Shown here in pieces: positions 7,177 to 14,004 of a DNA stretch of 18,069 bases (position 1 is the first letter of the stretch; the number at the start of each line of letters is the position of its first letter). Origin of the DNA: Verrucomicrobiales bacterium (GTDB lineage: Bacteria; Verrucomicrobiota; Verrucomicrobiia; Verrucomicrobiales; Akkermansiaceae). Position numbers and translations under genes: made by a program. The stretch lies in the NCBI GenBank assembly GCA_002729295.1, contig PBTU01000142.1, positions 1 through 18,069 on the forward strand, read 5' to 3'. The notes beneath the pieces were generated by a model that was given only the letters and a program-made list of their open reading frames with translations, made no database searches and was not told the origin of the DNA.

Positions 7177-7737
7177 ATGGCTGAGTGGTATTTCGGGAAG
7201 GAAGGCCAGCAGTATGGTCCCATCGACGAGGCGGCCCTGCGTGCTCGAATCGCGGCCGGTGAAGTTTCCGAAAGTGATTTGATTTGGACGGTGGGGATGG
7301 CAGAGTGGACTCCGCTCAGCAAAGTTTCTCAATTTAGCGACCCAGCTCCGCAAGCCAGGTTAAGCGAGCCCGCTGAGAAATACCTTACCGACGAAGCGGC
7401 TTCGCCGTATGCCCCTCCGGCTGCGAATCTTGTGGCCCCGGTAGTCGGGGGCGGGGTGCAATTGTCTCCTCCAACCAGTGGGCTGGCGATTGCCAGTTTG
7501 GTGTGTGGAATTTTGAGTCTCTTTTTCTGCTTTTGCGGCGGGATGTTACTGGGAATTCCCGCTGTGATTTGTGGTCATATGGCACTGAAGCAAACCGGTT
7601 CAGAGAGCCCGGGGATGCCGCCTCGAATGGGCGGTCGCGGAATGGCCATTGCCGGTTTGATCATGGGGTATATCGGAATTCTGCTGATCATCGTCGGAAT
7701 AATCGGGAATGTGGCAGACCTTGCAATGACACGATGA
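7177..7737 (+). CDS. GYF_2 plus DUF4190 membrane protein
   Basis: A 186-residue protein with an N-terminal GYF_2-type domain, a linker, and a two-helix membrane domain. The GYF_2 pattern is plain: EWYFGKEGQQYGPIDEAAL (3-21), then GEVSESDLIW (28-37) and GMAEWTPLSKV (40-50). Residues 55-97 are a Pro/Ala-rich linker. Membrane segments at about 98-122 (Cys-containing, LFFCFCGGMLLGIPAVICGH) and 153-178, with a polar loop rich in Gly/Pro/Met between, match DUF4190. GYF domains usually bind proline-rich peptides, so this may be a membrane-tethered adaptor; partner unknown. The start ATG is 2 nt after fabI, and its stop overlaps the next start by ATGA. The coupling suggests co-translation, not necessarily a shared pathway. 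Confidence 0.82.
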   Translation: MAEWYFGKEGQQYGPIDEAALRARIAAGEVSESDLIWTVGMAEWTPLSKVSQFSDPAPQARLSEPAEKYLTDEAASPYAPPAANLVAPVVGGGVQLSPPTSGLAIASLVCGILSLFFCFCGGMLLGIPAVICGHMALKQTGSESPGMPPRMGGRGMAIAGLIMGYIGILLIIVGIIGNVADLAMTR

Positions 7738-8162
7738 AAGGGAACGCGCCCCAAGGTCAGTGGCCTCGTTGGGTGTTGTTGGTTCCGTTGGTCCTGGTAG
7801 GGATGGTTTTGTTTCGCGGTTTTTTGCCACAAGCCAAGGCCATTTTGCCGGTTTGTTATTTATACACATCGATGGGGATCTATTGCCCCGGATGTGGAGG
7901 GACGAGAGCGGCAGAAGCACTGGTGCACTTCAGAGTGGGCGAAGCGATGCGTCAGAATGCCTGGGCGGTTTCGGCTTTGTTGCTTGGGATCCCATTCGTC
8001 GGCCTGGCTGCGCTCAGAGTTCGCTTTCCCCGAATGTCCGTCTTTGGTCTTTTCCGATGGCGCCCCTGGATGGTCTGGTTCCTGGTGGCAACGATCGGAC
8101 TTTTTGGGATACTCCGGAATGTTCCGGCATTCGATTGGCTGGCACCGGTAATTCGCCCTTAA
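7734..8162 (+). CDS. DUF2752 family membrane protein
   Basis: A 142-residue protein with about three membrane segments (residues 13-30, 78-96, 111-126). It carries the family hallmark IYCPGCGGTRAAEALVHFRV (49-68), a paired-cysteine motif (C51, C54) just after the first segment, followed by the usual conserved Asn in QNAWA (74-78). DUF2752 has no established function. The two cysteines could bind a metal or be redox active, but this is not known. The ATG at 7734 overlaps the GYF/DUF4190 stop as ATGA, so it is probably translated by coupling. A longer in-frame ORF from 7503 runs through the preceding gene and is not real. It ends TAA at 8160-8162, only 4 bases from the stop of the convergent gene. 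Confidence 0.85.
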   Translation: MKGNAPQGQWPRWVLLVPLVLVGMVLFRGFLPQAKAILPVCYLYTSMGIYCPGCGGTRAAEALVHFRVGEAMRQNAWAVSALLLGIPFVGLAALRVRFPRMSVFGLFRWRPWMVWFLVATIGLFGILRNVPAFDWLAPVIRP

Positions 8163-8166
8163 GTGG

Positions 8167-9543
8167 CTACCACTCGAAATTTGAGCCGAAGCGATCGAGA
8201 TCAGGATCCCAGACGTTGAATTCGATCTTCGAAAAGGCACTGGCATCGAATGTCGCTTTGTCGAACACCTGAGACGACCCATGGAGTGATTTGCCATCAA
8301 AAGAGAGGAGGTCCATGGTGATAAAGCCGCCTTCACGGAACCAGGCCCGGACATCTCCGGCACGCATTCGAGGTTCGGCTTTAGTTTCAAGATCGCCAAG
8401 ACTGACGGAACTCATTCGCCTGACCGGAAGTTCGATATCGCCGAGAGAGGTCTTGAGATACAGTTTACCTTTTTCGATTTTATCAATGTCTCCTCTAATC
8501 GAGTCCCCGTTGGCTAGGAGGATTGTCTGACCTTCCATGTCCTGAAAGAGATCGTCGGTGGCGCTTTTGTTTTTTTCGTCCTCCGCAACAGGGAGGGTTC
8601 CGTCCCATTGGGTGATGGAAATTTGAGAGACTTTGATGGGTTGTGAGTTTTGCGGGACGAAGTGCAGCCAATCTCCAAAGCCCTTGGTGTCATCCAGATC
8701 GGTCCAGGTGCCGAGTAATTCGTTTTCGAGAAAGACGGCAGAAGTTCCCTCCTTGCGTCGGTCGAGATAGATTCTGATGGTGGCTTTTTCTCGGTCTCTG
8801 AGGTTGGTGGTTGTTTTATTGATAAGATCGCTCCGGGTATTGTCAGGTCCGGTGCGGTAGAGTTGGACATACGAACGTCGAACATTCAGGGAATACCCTT
8901 TGCGCAGGTAATTGGTGTCCGAGTTGCTCGATAGAAACATAATGTGGAAGTATGCCGAACTTTTCCACTCCACCTGACACGAGATCATCGAACGATCAGG
9001 GAGTTGGACTTCCCGGGCGATACCATCCCGCGATTTGGAGATCAGGGAACGGTCAGCATAGCTCCAGTTCTTTTCAATATCGCCATCGGAGGATACCCAG
9101 CCGTCCAGCCCGTTTGGCCCGTCATAGAATGAAGGCGACTGTGGGTAAACGTCTAATGCGGTCACCATGGAGCGTTTGAGAGTTAATTTGCCAGCATACC
9201 AGGTGTCCAGGGTGATGCTCTCATCGTCCAGATTTACCAGTCGTCCCCGGATGGTGTCCTGACGTTTACTATTGAAGTGGTGATTGATGGTCGCGATGGC
9301 ATAGTGGTCGGAATCCGGGGAAGTGGATTCACTATCGAGAGAAAGTTCGATCAATCGTTTGGTGTTTAAATTGACCTTTCCCTTGAGTGCGGGGGAGGAA
9401 AGTTCGATTGTTTTCTGTTTTGAGTCTAAGGATGAGATCGTGCCAGTGATGTTGGTGCCATCGTCGAAGGCGAGGGTGCCTGATGGTTCGTCCCCAGAAA
9501 GGACTCCGGTGGCCAGGATGGTGGATAGGTAAAAATATTTCAC
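8167..9543 (-). CDS. Secreted NGD-module/LamG-like paralogue C (last gene of the minus-strand array)
   Basis: A 458-residue exported protein, third of three tandem paralogues and not a family I can name. Residues 1-16 are a probable signal peptide. Two small beta modules follow: LAFDDGTNITGTI (24-36) and DTIRGRLVNLDDESITLDTW (96-115). The central domain (about 141-316) is concanavalin/LamG-like: it opens DGPNGLDGW (141-149), holds LPDRSMISCQVEWKSS (181-196) and IYLDRRKEGTSAVFLENELL (258-277), and closes SITQWDGT (309-316). Two more modules follow: ILLANGDSIRGDIDKI (341-356) with GDIELPVRRMSSVSL (368-382), and VRAWFREGGFITMDLLSFDG (398-417). It ends at residue 458 with TAG. The start is a GTG at 9543 with no visible ribosome site; no ATG lies between the previous stop and this point in frame. 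There is no catalytic motif, and a binding or scaffold role is inferred. Confidence 0.8.
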   Translation of the reverse strand: MKYFYLSTILATGVLSGDEPSGTLAFDDGTNITGTISSLDSKQKTIELSSPALKGKVNLNTKRLIELSLDSESTSPDSDHYAIATINHHFNSKRQDTIRGRLVNLDDESITLDTWYAGKLTLKRSMVTALDVYPQSPSFYDGPNGLDGWVSSDGDIEKNWSYADRSLISKSRDGIAREVQLPDRSMISCQVEWKSSAYFHIMFLSSNSDTNYLRKGYSLNVRRSYVQLYRTGPDNTRSDLINKTTTNLRDREKATIRIYLDRRKEGTSAVFLENELLGTWTDLDDTKGFGDWLHFVPQNSQPIKVSQISITQWDGTLPVAEDEKNKSATDDLFQDMEGQTILLANGDSIRGDIDKIEKGKLYLKTSLGDIELPVRRMSSVSLGDLETKAEPRMRAGDVRAWFREGGFITMDLLSFDGKSLHGSSQVFDKATFDASAFSKIEFNVWDPDLDRFGSNFEW

Positions 9544-9566
9544 GAGTTCAAATATGGTTGGGAATC

Positions 9567-10928
9567 TTATTCCGGTTTACCGATTTTTTCTTCTTCGGGT
9601 GCTTCTGCCTTCTCCGGTGCGGCTTTGATCTTCTCGTGGCGGGTGATTTCGCTGAGAATACGACGGTCCAGATTTAACTCTCCCAATGACGGGTGGGTTG
9701 CTGATAGAGTATCGTCGCCTATAGTCACGGCGGAGAGGCTGAGTGCTCCTCCTGAATGCATCGCTAATTTGAAGGGAGGTCTTTTTGGGAAGGCTTTATT
9801 TTTTTCCGAGAAATAGAGAACGGCGCAATGCTCTGTTGGAACTGCGAGAGTTTTACTGAGTGATGGTGATCTCACAGAGAAATACCCCTGATCATCAATG
9901 ATTTTAAATTCGGTGACGCTCCCACTAAAACGGTCACCATCCCCCGTGGCGAGAGTATCGCTTTGCTTGTCTGCCCTTGATTCGCGGCGAAGTTTTTGGG
10001 TGATGGTGTCCCATTCTTTCACGATGATTTTGTTGATGGAAAGGTCCCGACTGTTTGAGCTGGAGCTTTTATAGATGAGGCAGGTGCCCATGGGGGGAGT
10101 TTTGGGGTCGATTCCCTGTTTGATATATTCACCATCGAGATACAGGTGGATGATCCCTTCCCGGCGATTAATTCTGAGTTCGACGGTAAGCTCTTTATTT
10201 CCTGATTTAAAGCTGTCGAGGTTGAGTTTCGATGAGATGAGCGAGTGATATCGACTTCCTTCTACCTCCTTGCTGAGTTGGCGCCGAACCTCCAAACCGC
10301 TGGAATTAACGGTGAGAAGGTAGTTGTTGGATCCCAGTTCCGGGTCAATTGAGGTTTCGTCGCTACAGACGAAGATCTGTAGTTTTGGAGAACTGTTCCA
10401 GGTGAAGGTGGTCGACAAAATAAAGTCCTCGGGAAGATTCATTTCCCGTCCGATGGAGCCGGCCTTGCTGGCACGGAGGGAGTTGTTGTAATAATCCCAA
10501 TCGTTCTCGTGTTCCCAGCTATCGATTCCCTTTGGTCCCTGGAAAAGGGCTTTCTGCGGAGTGACGCCGAAAAAGACGGAGTCGACTTCAGCCCGGGAAG
10601 CTTCCAGAGGCCCGGCAAACCAAGTGTCGAATGAAAGGGTTGAATCGTTCAGGCCAGTGATGCGCCCCGGGAGGGAGTCACCGTTTTTCAGGTTGATTAA
10701 CTGGGAGTGAGTCGGGTTACCGGTAAGGTCGCCATTGTCGAAGCGAATATGGCGTAGTTCGTCGCCGATGATCTGGAGTGGCGCCGTGCTGTGGGGAGAG
10801 TTAAGGGTTATGGTGTTTTCTGCCAAACCAAGGACTTTTCCCTTGAAGGTGTTCCCGTTGTTAATGGTCACTAGGTCAGTGGCCAGGGCATTTAGGCAGA
10901 GGGAGTTTGCTAGAAGAAATCGAAGCAT
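9567..10928 (-). CDS. Secreted NGD-module/LamG-like paralogue B
   Basis: A 453-residue exported protein with the same plan as its neighbours. Signal peptide 1-16, cleavage likely after NALA. Beta module 1: VTINNGNTFKGKVLGL (20-35). Module 2: LINLKNGDSLPGRITGL (77-93) with LSFDTWFAGPLEASRAEVDS (98-117). The central concanavalin/LamG-like domain starts QGPKGIDSW (130-138), includes LPEDFILSTTFTWNSSPKLQ (165-184) and INRREGIIHLYLDGEYI (253-269), and ends VKEWDT (303-308). Module 3: TGDGDRFSGSVTEF (328-341). Module 4: LAMHSGGALSLSAVTIGDDT (388-407). A short Lys/Glu/Pro-rich tail (432-453) follows. I chose ATG 10928 because it opens a clean signal peptide; a longer frame to 11054 overlaps the preceding gene. 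The gap to paralogue A is 13 bp, and to paralogue C 23 bp. Function unknown. Confidence 0.8.
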   Translation of the reverse strand: MLRFLLANSLCLNALATDLVTINNGNTFKGKVLGLAENTITLNSPHSTAPLQIIGDELRHIRFDNGDLTGNPTHSQLINLKNGDSLPGRITGLNDSTLSFDTWFAGPLEASRAEVDSVFFGVTPQKALFQGPKGIDSWEHENDWDYYNNSLRASKAGSIGREMNLPEDFILSTTFTWNSSPKLQIFVCSDETSIDPELGSNNYLLTVNSSGLEVRRQLSKEVEGSRYHSLISSKLNLDSFKSGNKELTVELRINRREGIIHLYLDGEYIKQGIDPKTPPMGTCLIYKSSSSNSRDLSINKIIVKEWDTITQKLRRESRADKQSDTLATGDGDRFSGSVTEFKIIDDQGYFSVRSPSLSKTLAVPTEHCAVLYFSEKNKAFPKRPPFKLAMHSGGALSLSAVTIGDDTLSATHPSLGELNLDRRILSEITRHEKIKAAPEKAEAPEEEKIGKPE

Positions 10929-10941
10929 GGAGTCAGGTATC

Positions 10942-12669
10942 TTATAAATCGTTGAACCAATCAGTGACGTCGAATGATTCGTCATTGAAGCGGAGAAGAG
11001 TAGCGGAATCCAGATTGACCTTGAGGTTTCCCAGGAAAGGGGAGTGGCCTTCAAGGGTCTTATCGGAGGAGCCTTTGGGCGTTAGGCTCAGTCTGCCGAG
11101 AGGTTTAAAGAGGAGAATTGACGGGGAGTCATCCTCCCAGAGATACTTTTCATTTTCGATATCCGCCATTGTGGATTTTTTCAACTCAAGGGATGAGATG
11201 TCTGAGACAGGAATGGTCATTTCTGCGTAGGCCGTTTTCAGATGAGCAGTGTCTTGGTCAATTTTGGTGAGGCTTCCGGAAAAGCGGTCTGTGCCGTTGA
11301 TCAGGAGGGCGACGTCCCGCTCTTCGTGCTCCATGCTGAGGGCGCTGTCCCGCAGGCCGTTCCATGAGGTGACATAGATATTTGAAAGTCGGACTTTGCA
11401 ATTGCCGCTGGAAGAGAAGCCCATCGAGGTACCTTTTTCCTCGAAGGCCTGGGGATCGGTCCACTGGGCAGCATAGTTGCCGTTGATGTAGAGGATGAAG
11501 AACCTCTTCCTGCGGTCAAAGCGAAGGTCGACGGTGGCAGTTCCCGTTTCTGATAAGCTTTGGGAAACTCGAGGTCCGTCGAGTCTTACGATCTGGGCTT
11601 TGCCATTATCGTCGAATTCGCAACGGTAGAGGCTGGAGTAGCTGCTCAGGTTAAGAACGTATGAGGATCCAAAGGTATAGGAATGACCAGTGTTGTCGCG
11701 CTGAAGCCAAGGAATGGATTGCAGGGCATTTCCCTCTTTGAGATCCCAAAGAATTTCGTGTTTCGGGGCTGGATCTCCGGAGTCGTCTTCTTTGGTCTCC
11801 TCTTCTTCATCTTTCTTTTTCTCTGGAGACTCATCATCGTCTTCGGAGGGCGCGGCTTCTTCTCCTTCCTCTTCCTCTCCACCGTCGATTTCTGGGATAA
11901 TGGGACGGATGAAATCCGCGTGAACAGCGATGTTGAGATTCAGGCGGCCTTTCCAGCTGACTTCGAATTGCAAGCGTCCGGTATCGGGAAGGTCGGTTTT
12001 GCGAACAAGTGGAGCCTGGTCTCTTGCGTTAAAAAAGGCGGCTCCGGAATAGACCCAATTGGGGAGTTCCACTTCGGCCTCCTCTTCTTCTTTTTGATCA
12101 ACTTTTTCCTTCTGCTCTTCGTTCTTTTTCTTTTCGACCTTTGGATAGGTCAAGAGAACCCAATCATCGCTGGTAAACGGTCCCGCGTAAGCGAGTTTGC
12201 CATTAAAAGGATTTGGGCATAGCGATTTCAATTGTTCCCGGGGAATTTTTAGTTCCCCAAGAACGGGGCTGTCGAGAATGAGGTGTTTGTCAGTGAGGGA
12301 TTTTATTTTCCCGGGAATTTGATCACCGTTAATGAGCGAAACATGGGAGGTCTTGCTGCTATGGATTCCGGGTCGGCCACTATTGAAGACGATCTGTCGG
12401 ATTCCGTCTCTTTTCACACGCAGCAGTCGATCGATGTCCGGGCGTTTCCAAAGTACTCTGTCGTCGAGTCCTCCAAATTTCCCGTGGATTAGATCTCCGT
12501 TATCAAAGCGCATGATGTCCGTTCCGGCCGGATCGGATTTGGGGATTTTTAGGGTGCCAATTTTTTTTTCAGCTCTGGCTCCAAATGGGTCCCGGCCCTG
12601 GAGAAGTTTCTGTCCAGCAGATGTTCCGCAGATGAGTGCTGTGAGGCAGAGAATGGCGCGGGAAATCAT
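10942..12669 (-). CDS. Secreted NGD-module/LamG-like paralogue A with acidic insertions
   Basis: A 575-residue exported protein, first and longest of the three paralogues. Signal peptide 1-18 (cleavage after GTSA likely). Module 1: MRFDNGDLIHGKFGGLDD (53-70). Module 2: SLINGDQIPGKIKSLTDK (111-128) with LGELKIPREQLKSL (137-150). The central concanavalin/LamG-like domain begins AGPFTSDDW (162-170), has LPDTGRLQFEVSWKGRLN (227-244) and FDRRKRFFILYINGNYA (384-400), and ends VTSWNG (433-438). It is interrupted by two very charged stretches, 177-201 (Lys/Glu) and 260-299 (mostly Glu/Asp), which the paralogues lack. Module 3: LLINGTDRFSGSLTKI (455-470). Module 4: LFKPLGRLSLTP (520-531). The ATG overlaps the stop of the toroid gene as ATGA, so it should be translationally coupled to it. 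There is no enzymatic motif; a surface or periplasmic binding role is inferred. Confidence 0.82.
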   Translation of the reverse strand: MISRAILCLTALICGTSAGQKLLQGRDPFGARAEKKIGTLKIPKSDPAGTDIMRFDNGDLIHGKFGGLDDRVLWKRPDIDRLLRVKRDGIRQIVFNSGRPGIHSSKTSHVSLINGDQIPGKIKSLTDKHLILDSPVLGELKIPREQLKSLCPNPFNGKLAYAGPFTSDDWVLLTYPKVEKKKNEEQKEKVDQKEEEEAEVELPNWVYSGAAFFNARDQAPLVRKTDLPDTGRLQFEVSWKGRLNLNIAVHADFIRPIIPEIDGGEEEEGEEAAPSEDDDESPEKKKDEEEETKEDDSGDPAPKHEILWDLKEGNALQSIPWLQRDNTGHSYTFGSSYVLNLSSYSSLYRCEFDDNGKAQIVRLDGPRVSQSLSETGTATVDLRFDRRKRFFILYINGNYAAQWTDPQAFEEKGTSMGFSSSGNCKVRLSNIYVTSWNGLRDSALSMEHEERDVALLINGTDRFSGSLTKIDQDTAHLKTAYAEMTIPVSDISSLELKKSTMADIENEKYLWEDDSPSILLFKPLGRLSLTPKGSSDKTLEGHSPFLGNLKVNLDSATLLRFNDESFDVTDWFNDL

Positions 12670-13652
12670 TTTTCGTAGATGGGGAGAAAGCGATAATTAA
12701 GAGCCAGGGAAAGCAGAGCACCGGCGGTGGAAAAGGCCTGTCCTTTGTTTCCGGGAAAAGAGCCGTTGGGAGATTGGATCGTTGAGAGATAACGGATGTT
12801 TTTCGAGTTCCACTCGTTCCAGATATTTTCGTCGGCATGAAAAAGGGCCTGAGACATGTAGTATTCAAAATAGTAGGGGTAGTAGCGATCTCGGAAGTTG
12901 AGCTTCTTTGAAAGGTACTTCGTGCTGGTCTTGAAGGTTTTGGTTCCGTGCTTTTTACCTAAGGCTTCGCACAGGAGCCCGATTGCGGTCAGAGTGGGCT
13001 TGTCACCAATTCCAGAGGTGTAGCCGAATCCACCGTCGCTACCCCGGCATTTGGCCATGTATTTGGCTGCTTTGGCGAAGGCTGTATCAGGGACCGGGAT
13101 ACCGGCATTACGGGCCGCATAAAGCGCGACAATCTGACAGCCGGAAACGGTGCTGTCGGCATCGGAGCTGTCCGGAGTGTATCGCCAGGCTCCTCGCGAA
13201 TTGCGCTTCTGCGCGGAGAGAATGAGATCAACAGCTTTTTTGAGAGCAGGGGCAATTTTTTTATCCTGAAACATCCCATAGCATTCGGCCAGCGCGAGGG
13301 TGGCGAAACCATGGCTATACATGCTCGTTCCAATGTAGCCGTTACTTTCCTTCTGATTCTCGATGATAAAGTCAACGGCCTTTTGAATGTTTTGGGAATA
13401 AGGTCCGTGATTGGGGTCCTCTCCGTGGGCTAGGAAGGCCATGATGCAGAGTCCGACGACTCCGGGCTCGCTGCCATAGTGTCCGCCTTCCCAGGCGCCC
13501 TCGGCATTTTGATTTTGGGAAAGCCACTTTAGGCCTCGTTTGTATACGGTTTCGACTTGAGCCGGAATCGGGTCGGCTTCGCGGCGGGGCAAAGTCTGTC
13601 CCATCGAAGAAAGCCCAAGGAACAGGGAAAAGGTGAGTATCAGCAGGCGCAT
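12666..13652 (-). CDS. Secreted prenyltransferase/squalene-oxidase-repeat alpha/alpha toroid protein
   Basis: A 328-residue protein with a signal peptide (1-19, cleavage after SSMGQ likely) and a mature helical domain of repeated squalene-cyclase/prenyltransferase-type units. Repeat marks: GLKWLSQNQNAEGAWEG (40-56), IIENQKESNGYIG (96-108), ILSAQKRNSRGAWRY (144-158), YMAKCRGSDGGFGY (198-211) and YLSTIQSPNGSFPG (288-301), each ending a helix pair with a Gly-Trp/Phe turn. DADSTVSGCQIVAL (164-177) sits where class II cyclases have DxDD, but reads DADS. As it is exported and short, I do not think it makes hopene; planctomycete/verrucomicrobial genomes hold many such secreted toroids of unknown role. 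Its stop overlaps the start of paralogue A (ATGA). An 82-bp gap with a hairpin separates it from the upstream ORF. No clear ribosome site. Confidence 0.85.
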   Translation of the reverse strand: MRLLILTFSLFLGLSSMGQTLPRREADPIPAQVETVYKRGLKWLSQNQNAEGAWEGGHYGSEPGVVGLCIMAFLAHGEDPNHGPYSQNIQKAVDFIIENQKESNGYIGTSMYSHGFATLALAECYGMFQDKKIAPALKKAVDLILSAQKRNSRGAWRYTPDSSDADSTVSGCQIVALYAARNAGIPVPDTAFAKAAKYMAKCRGSDGGFGYTSGIGDKPTLTAIGLLCEALGKKHGTKTFKTSTKYLSKKLNFRDRYYPYYFEYYMSQALFHADENIWNEWNSKNIRYLSTIQSPNGSFPGNKGQAFSTAGALLSLALNYRFLPIYEK

Positions 13653-13681
13653 GGGATTGGTGTGGTTGTCGCGTAGGTTAG

Positions 13682-13712
13682 CCCTGCTCCGAGCGACAAA
13701 GCGGAGTCAGGG
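13682..13712 (-). other. Intercistronic hairpin upstream of the toroid gene
   Basis: CCCTGCTCCG (13682-13691) pairs with CGGAGTCAGGG (13702-13712), giving a 10-bp stem with one bulged base and a 10-nt loop. It lies in the only sizeable gap (82 bp) of the minus-strand array, just after the stop of the glycine-rich ORF. In the direction of transcription it is followed by CTAACC, not by a T-run, so it is more like a processing, stability or Rho-modulating element than an intrinsic terminator. Confidence 0.45.
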
Positions 13713-13734
13713 TTGCATGTGAAAAGCGAAGAAA

Positions 13735-13986
13735 TTACTTCTTCGTTTTGTTGTAGGCGTCGAGGGCCTTTTGGAATTCGGGGGGTAGGGAAGATCCGGG
13801 GCTTCCGGCTGCTTTTGGAATGCGGCGCTCGGATTTTGCTCCTTTACCAACACCATTATTTGCCTCGTTCGCGGAGTCGGAGTCTCCTTTCTGGCCTTCG
13901 CCGCCTTTTTCACCATTGCCGGGTTTTTGGCCTGGCTTCTCGCCTTTGCCCATCATTTCCTGCATCATCTGAAGCATGGCACCCAT
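13735..13986 (-). CDS. Glycine/lysine-rich C-terminal ORF, in frame with the ORF upstream across a TGA
   Basis: 83 residues: a Met-rich amphipathic start (GAMLQMMQEMMGKG, 2-15), a Gly/Lys/Glu low-complexity middle, and a proline-containing end LPPEFQKALDAYNKTKK. It has no signal sequence. It lies in the same reading frame as the secreted ORF just before it, with only TGA plus six sense codons (Q-G-E-G-Q-S) between. If the TGA were sense, the two would make a 210-residue protein. On its own it has a fair ribosome site, GAAGGA at 13998-13993, 6 nt before the ATG, so separate translation is possible too. I think it is the C-terminal half of one ancestral gene. If translated alone it would stay in the cytoplasm, unlike its partner. 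Function unknown. Confidence 0.55.
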   Translation of the reverse strand: MGAMLQMMQEMMGKGEKPGQKPGNGEKGGEGQKGDSDSANEANNGVGKGAKSERRIPKAAGSPGSSLPPEFQKALDAYNKTKK

Positions 13987-13990
13987 GCTT
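13972..13990 (-). other. Perfect 8-bp hairpin 14 nt downstream of the in-frame TGA
   Basis: On the minus-strand transcript, AAGCAUGG and CCAUGCUU form a perfect 8-bp stem with a GUG loop. The loop begins 22 nt after the UGA at 14007-14005. The stem covers the ATG that could restart translation of the downstream ORF. Its position roughly fits that of bacterial selenocysteine-insertion hairpins, but the loop lacks the known E. coli sequence; it may be chance, made by the AUG-GGU-GCC-AUG codon run. Confidence 0.4.
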
Positions 13991-14004
13991 TGTCCTTCGC
14001 CCTG

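Noticed and set aside
7503..7733. N-terminal extension of the DUF2752 frame into the GYF/DUF4190 gene
   Set aside because: The extension is an out-of-frame reading of a well-defined gene; the ATGA overlap start at 7734 gives the normal family length.
11683..12222. 179-residue plus-strand ORF rich in Phe and Leu that looks like membrane helices
   Set aside because: It is the reverse of the Glu/Lys-rich stretches of paralogue A; GAA/GAG/AAG codons read backwards as TTC/CTC/CTT give false hydrophobic runs.
12666..13652. Squalene-hopene cyclase or protein prenyltransferase as a functional call for the toroid
   Set aside because: Exported, about half length, and DxDD reads DADS; only the fold can be supported.
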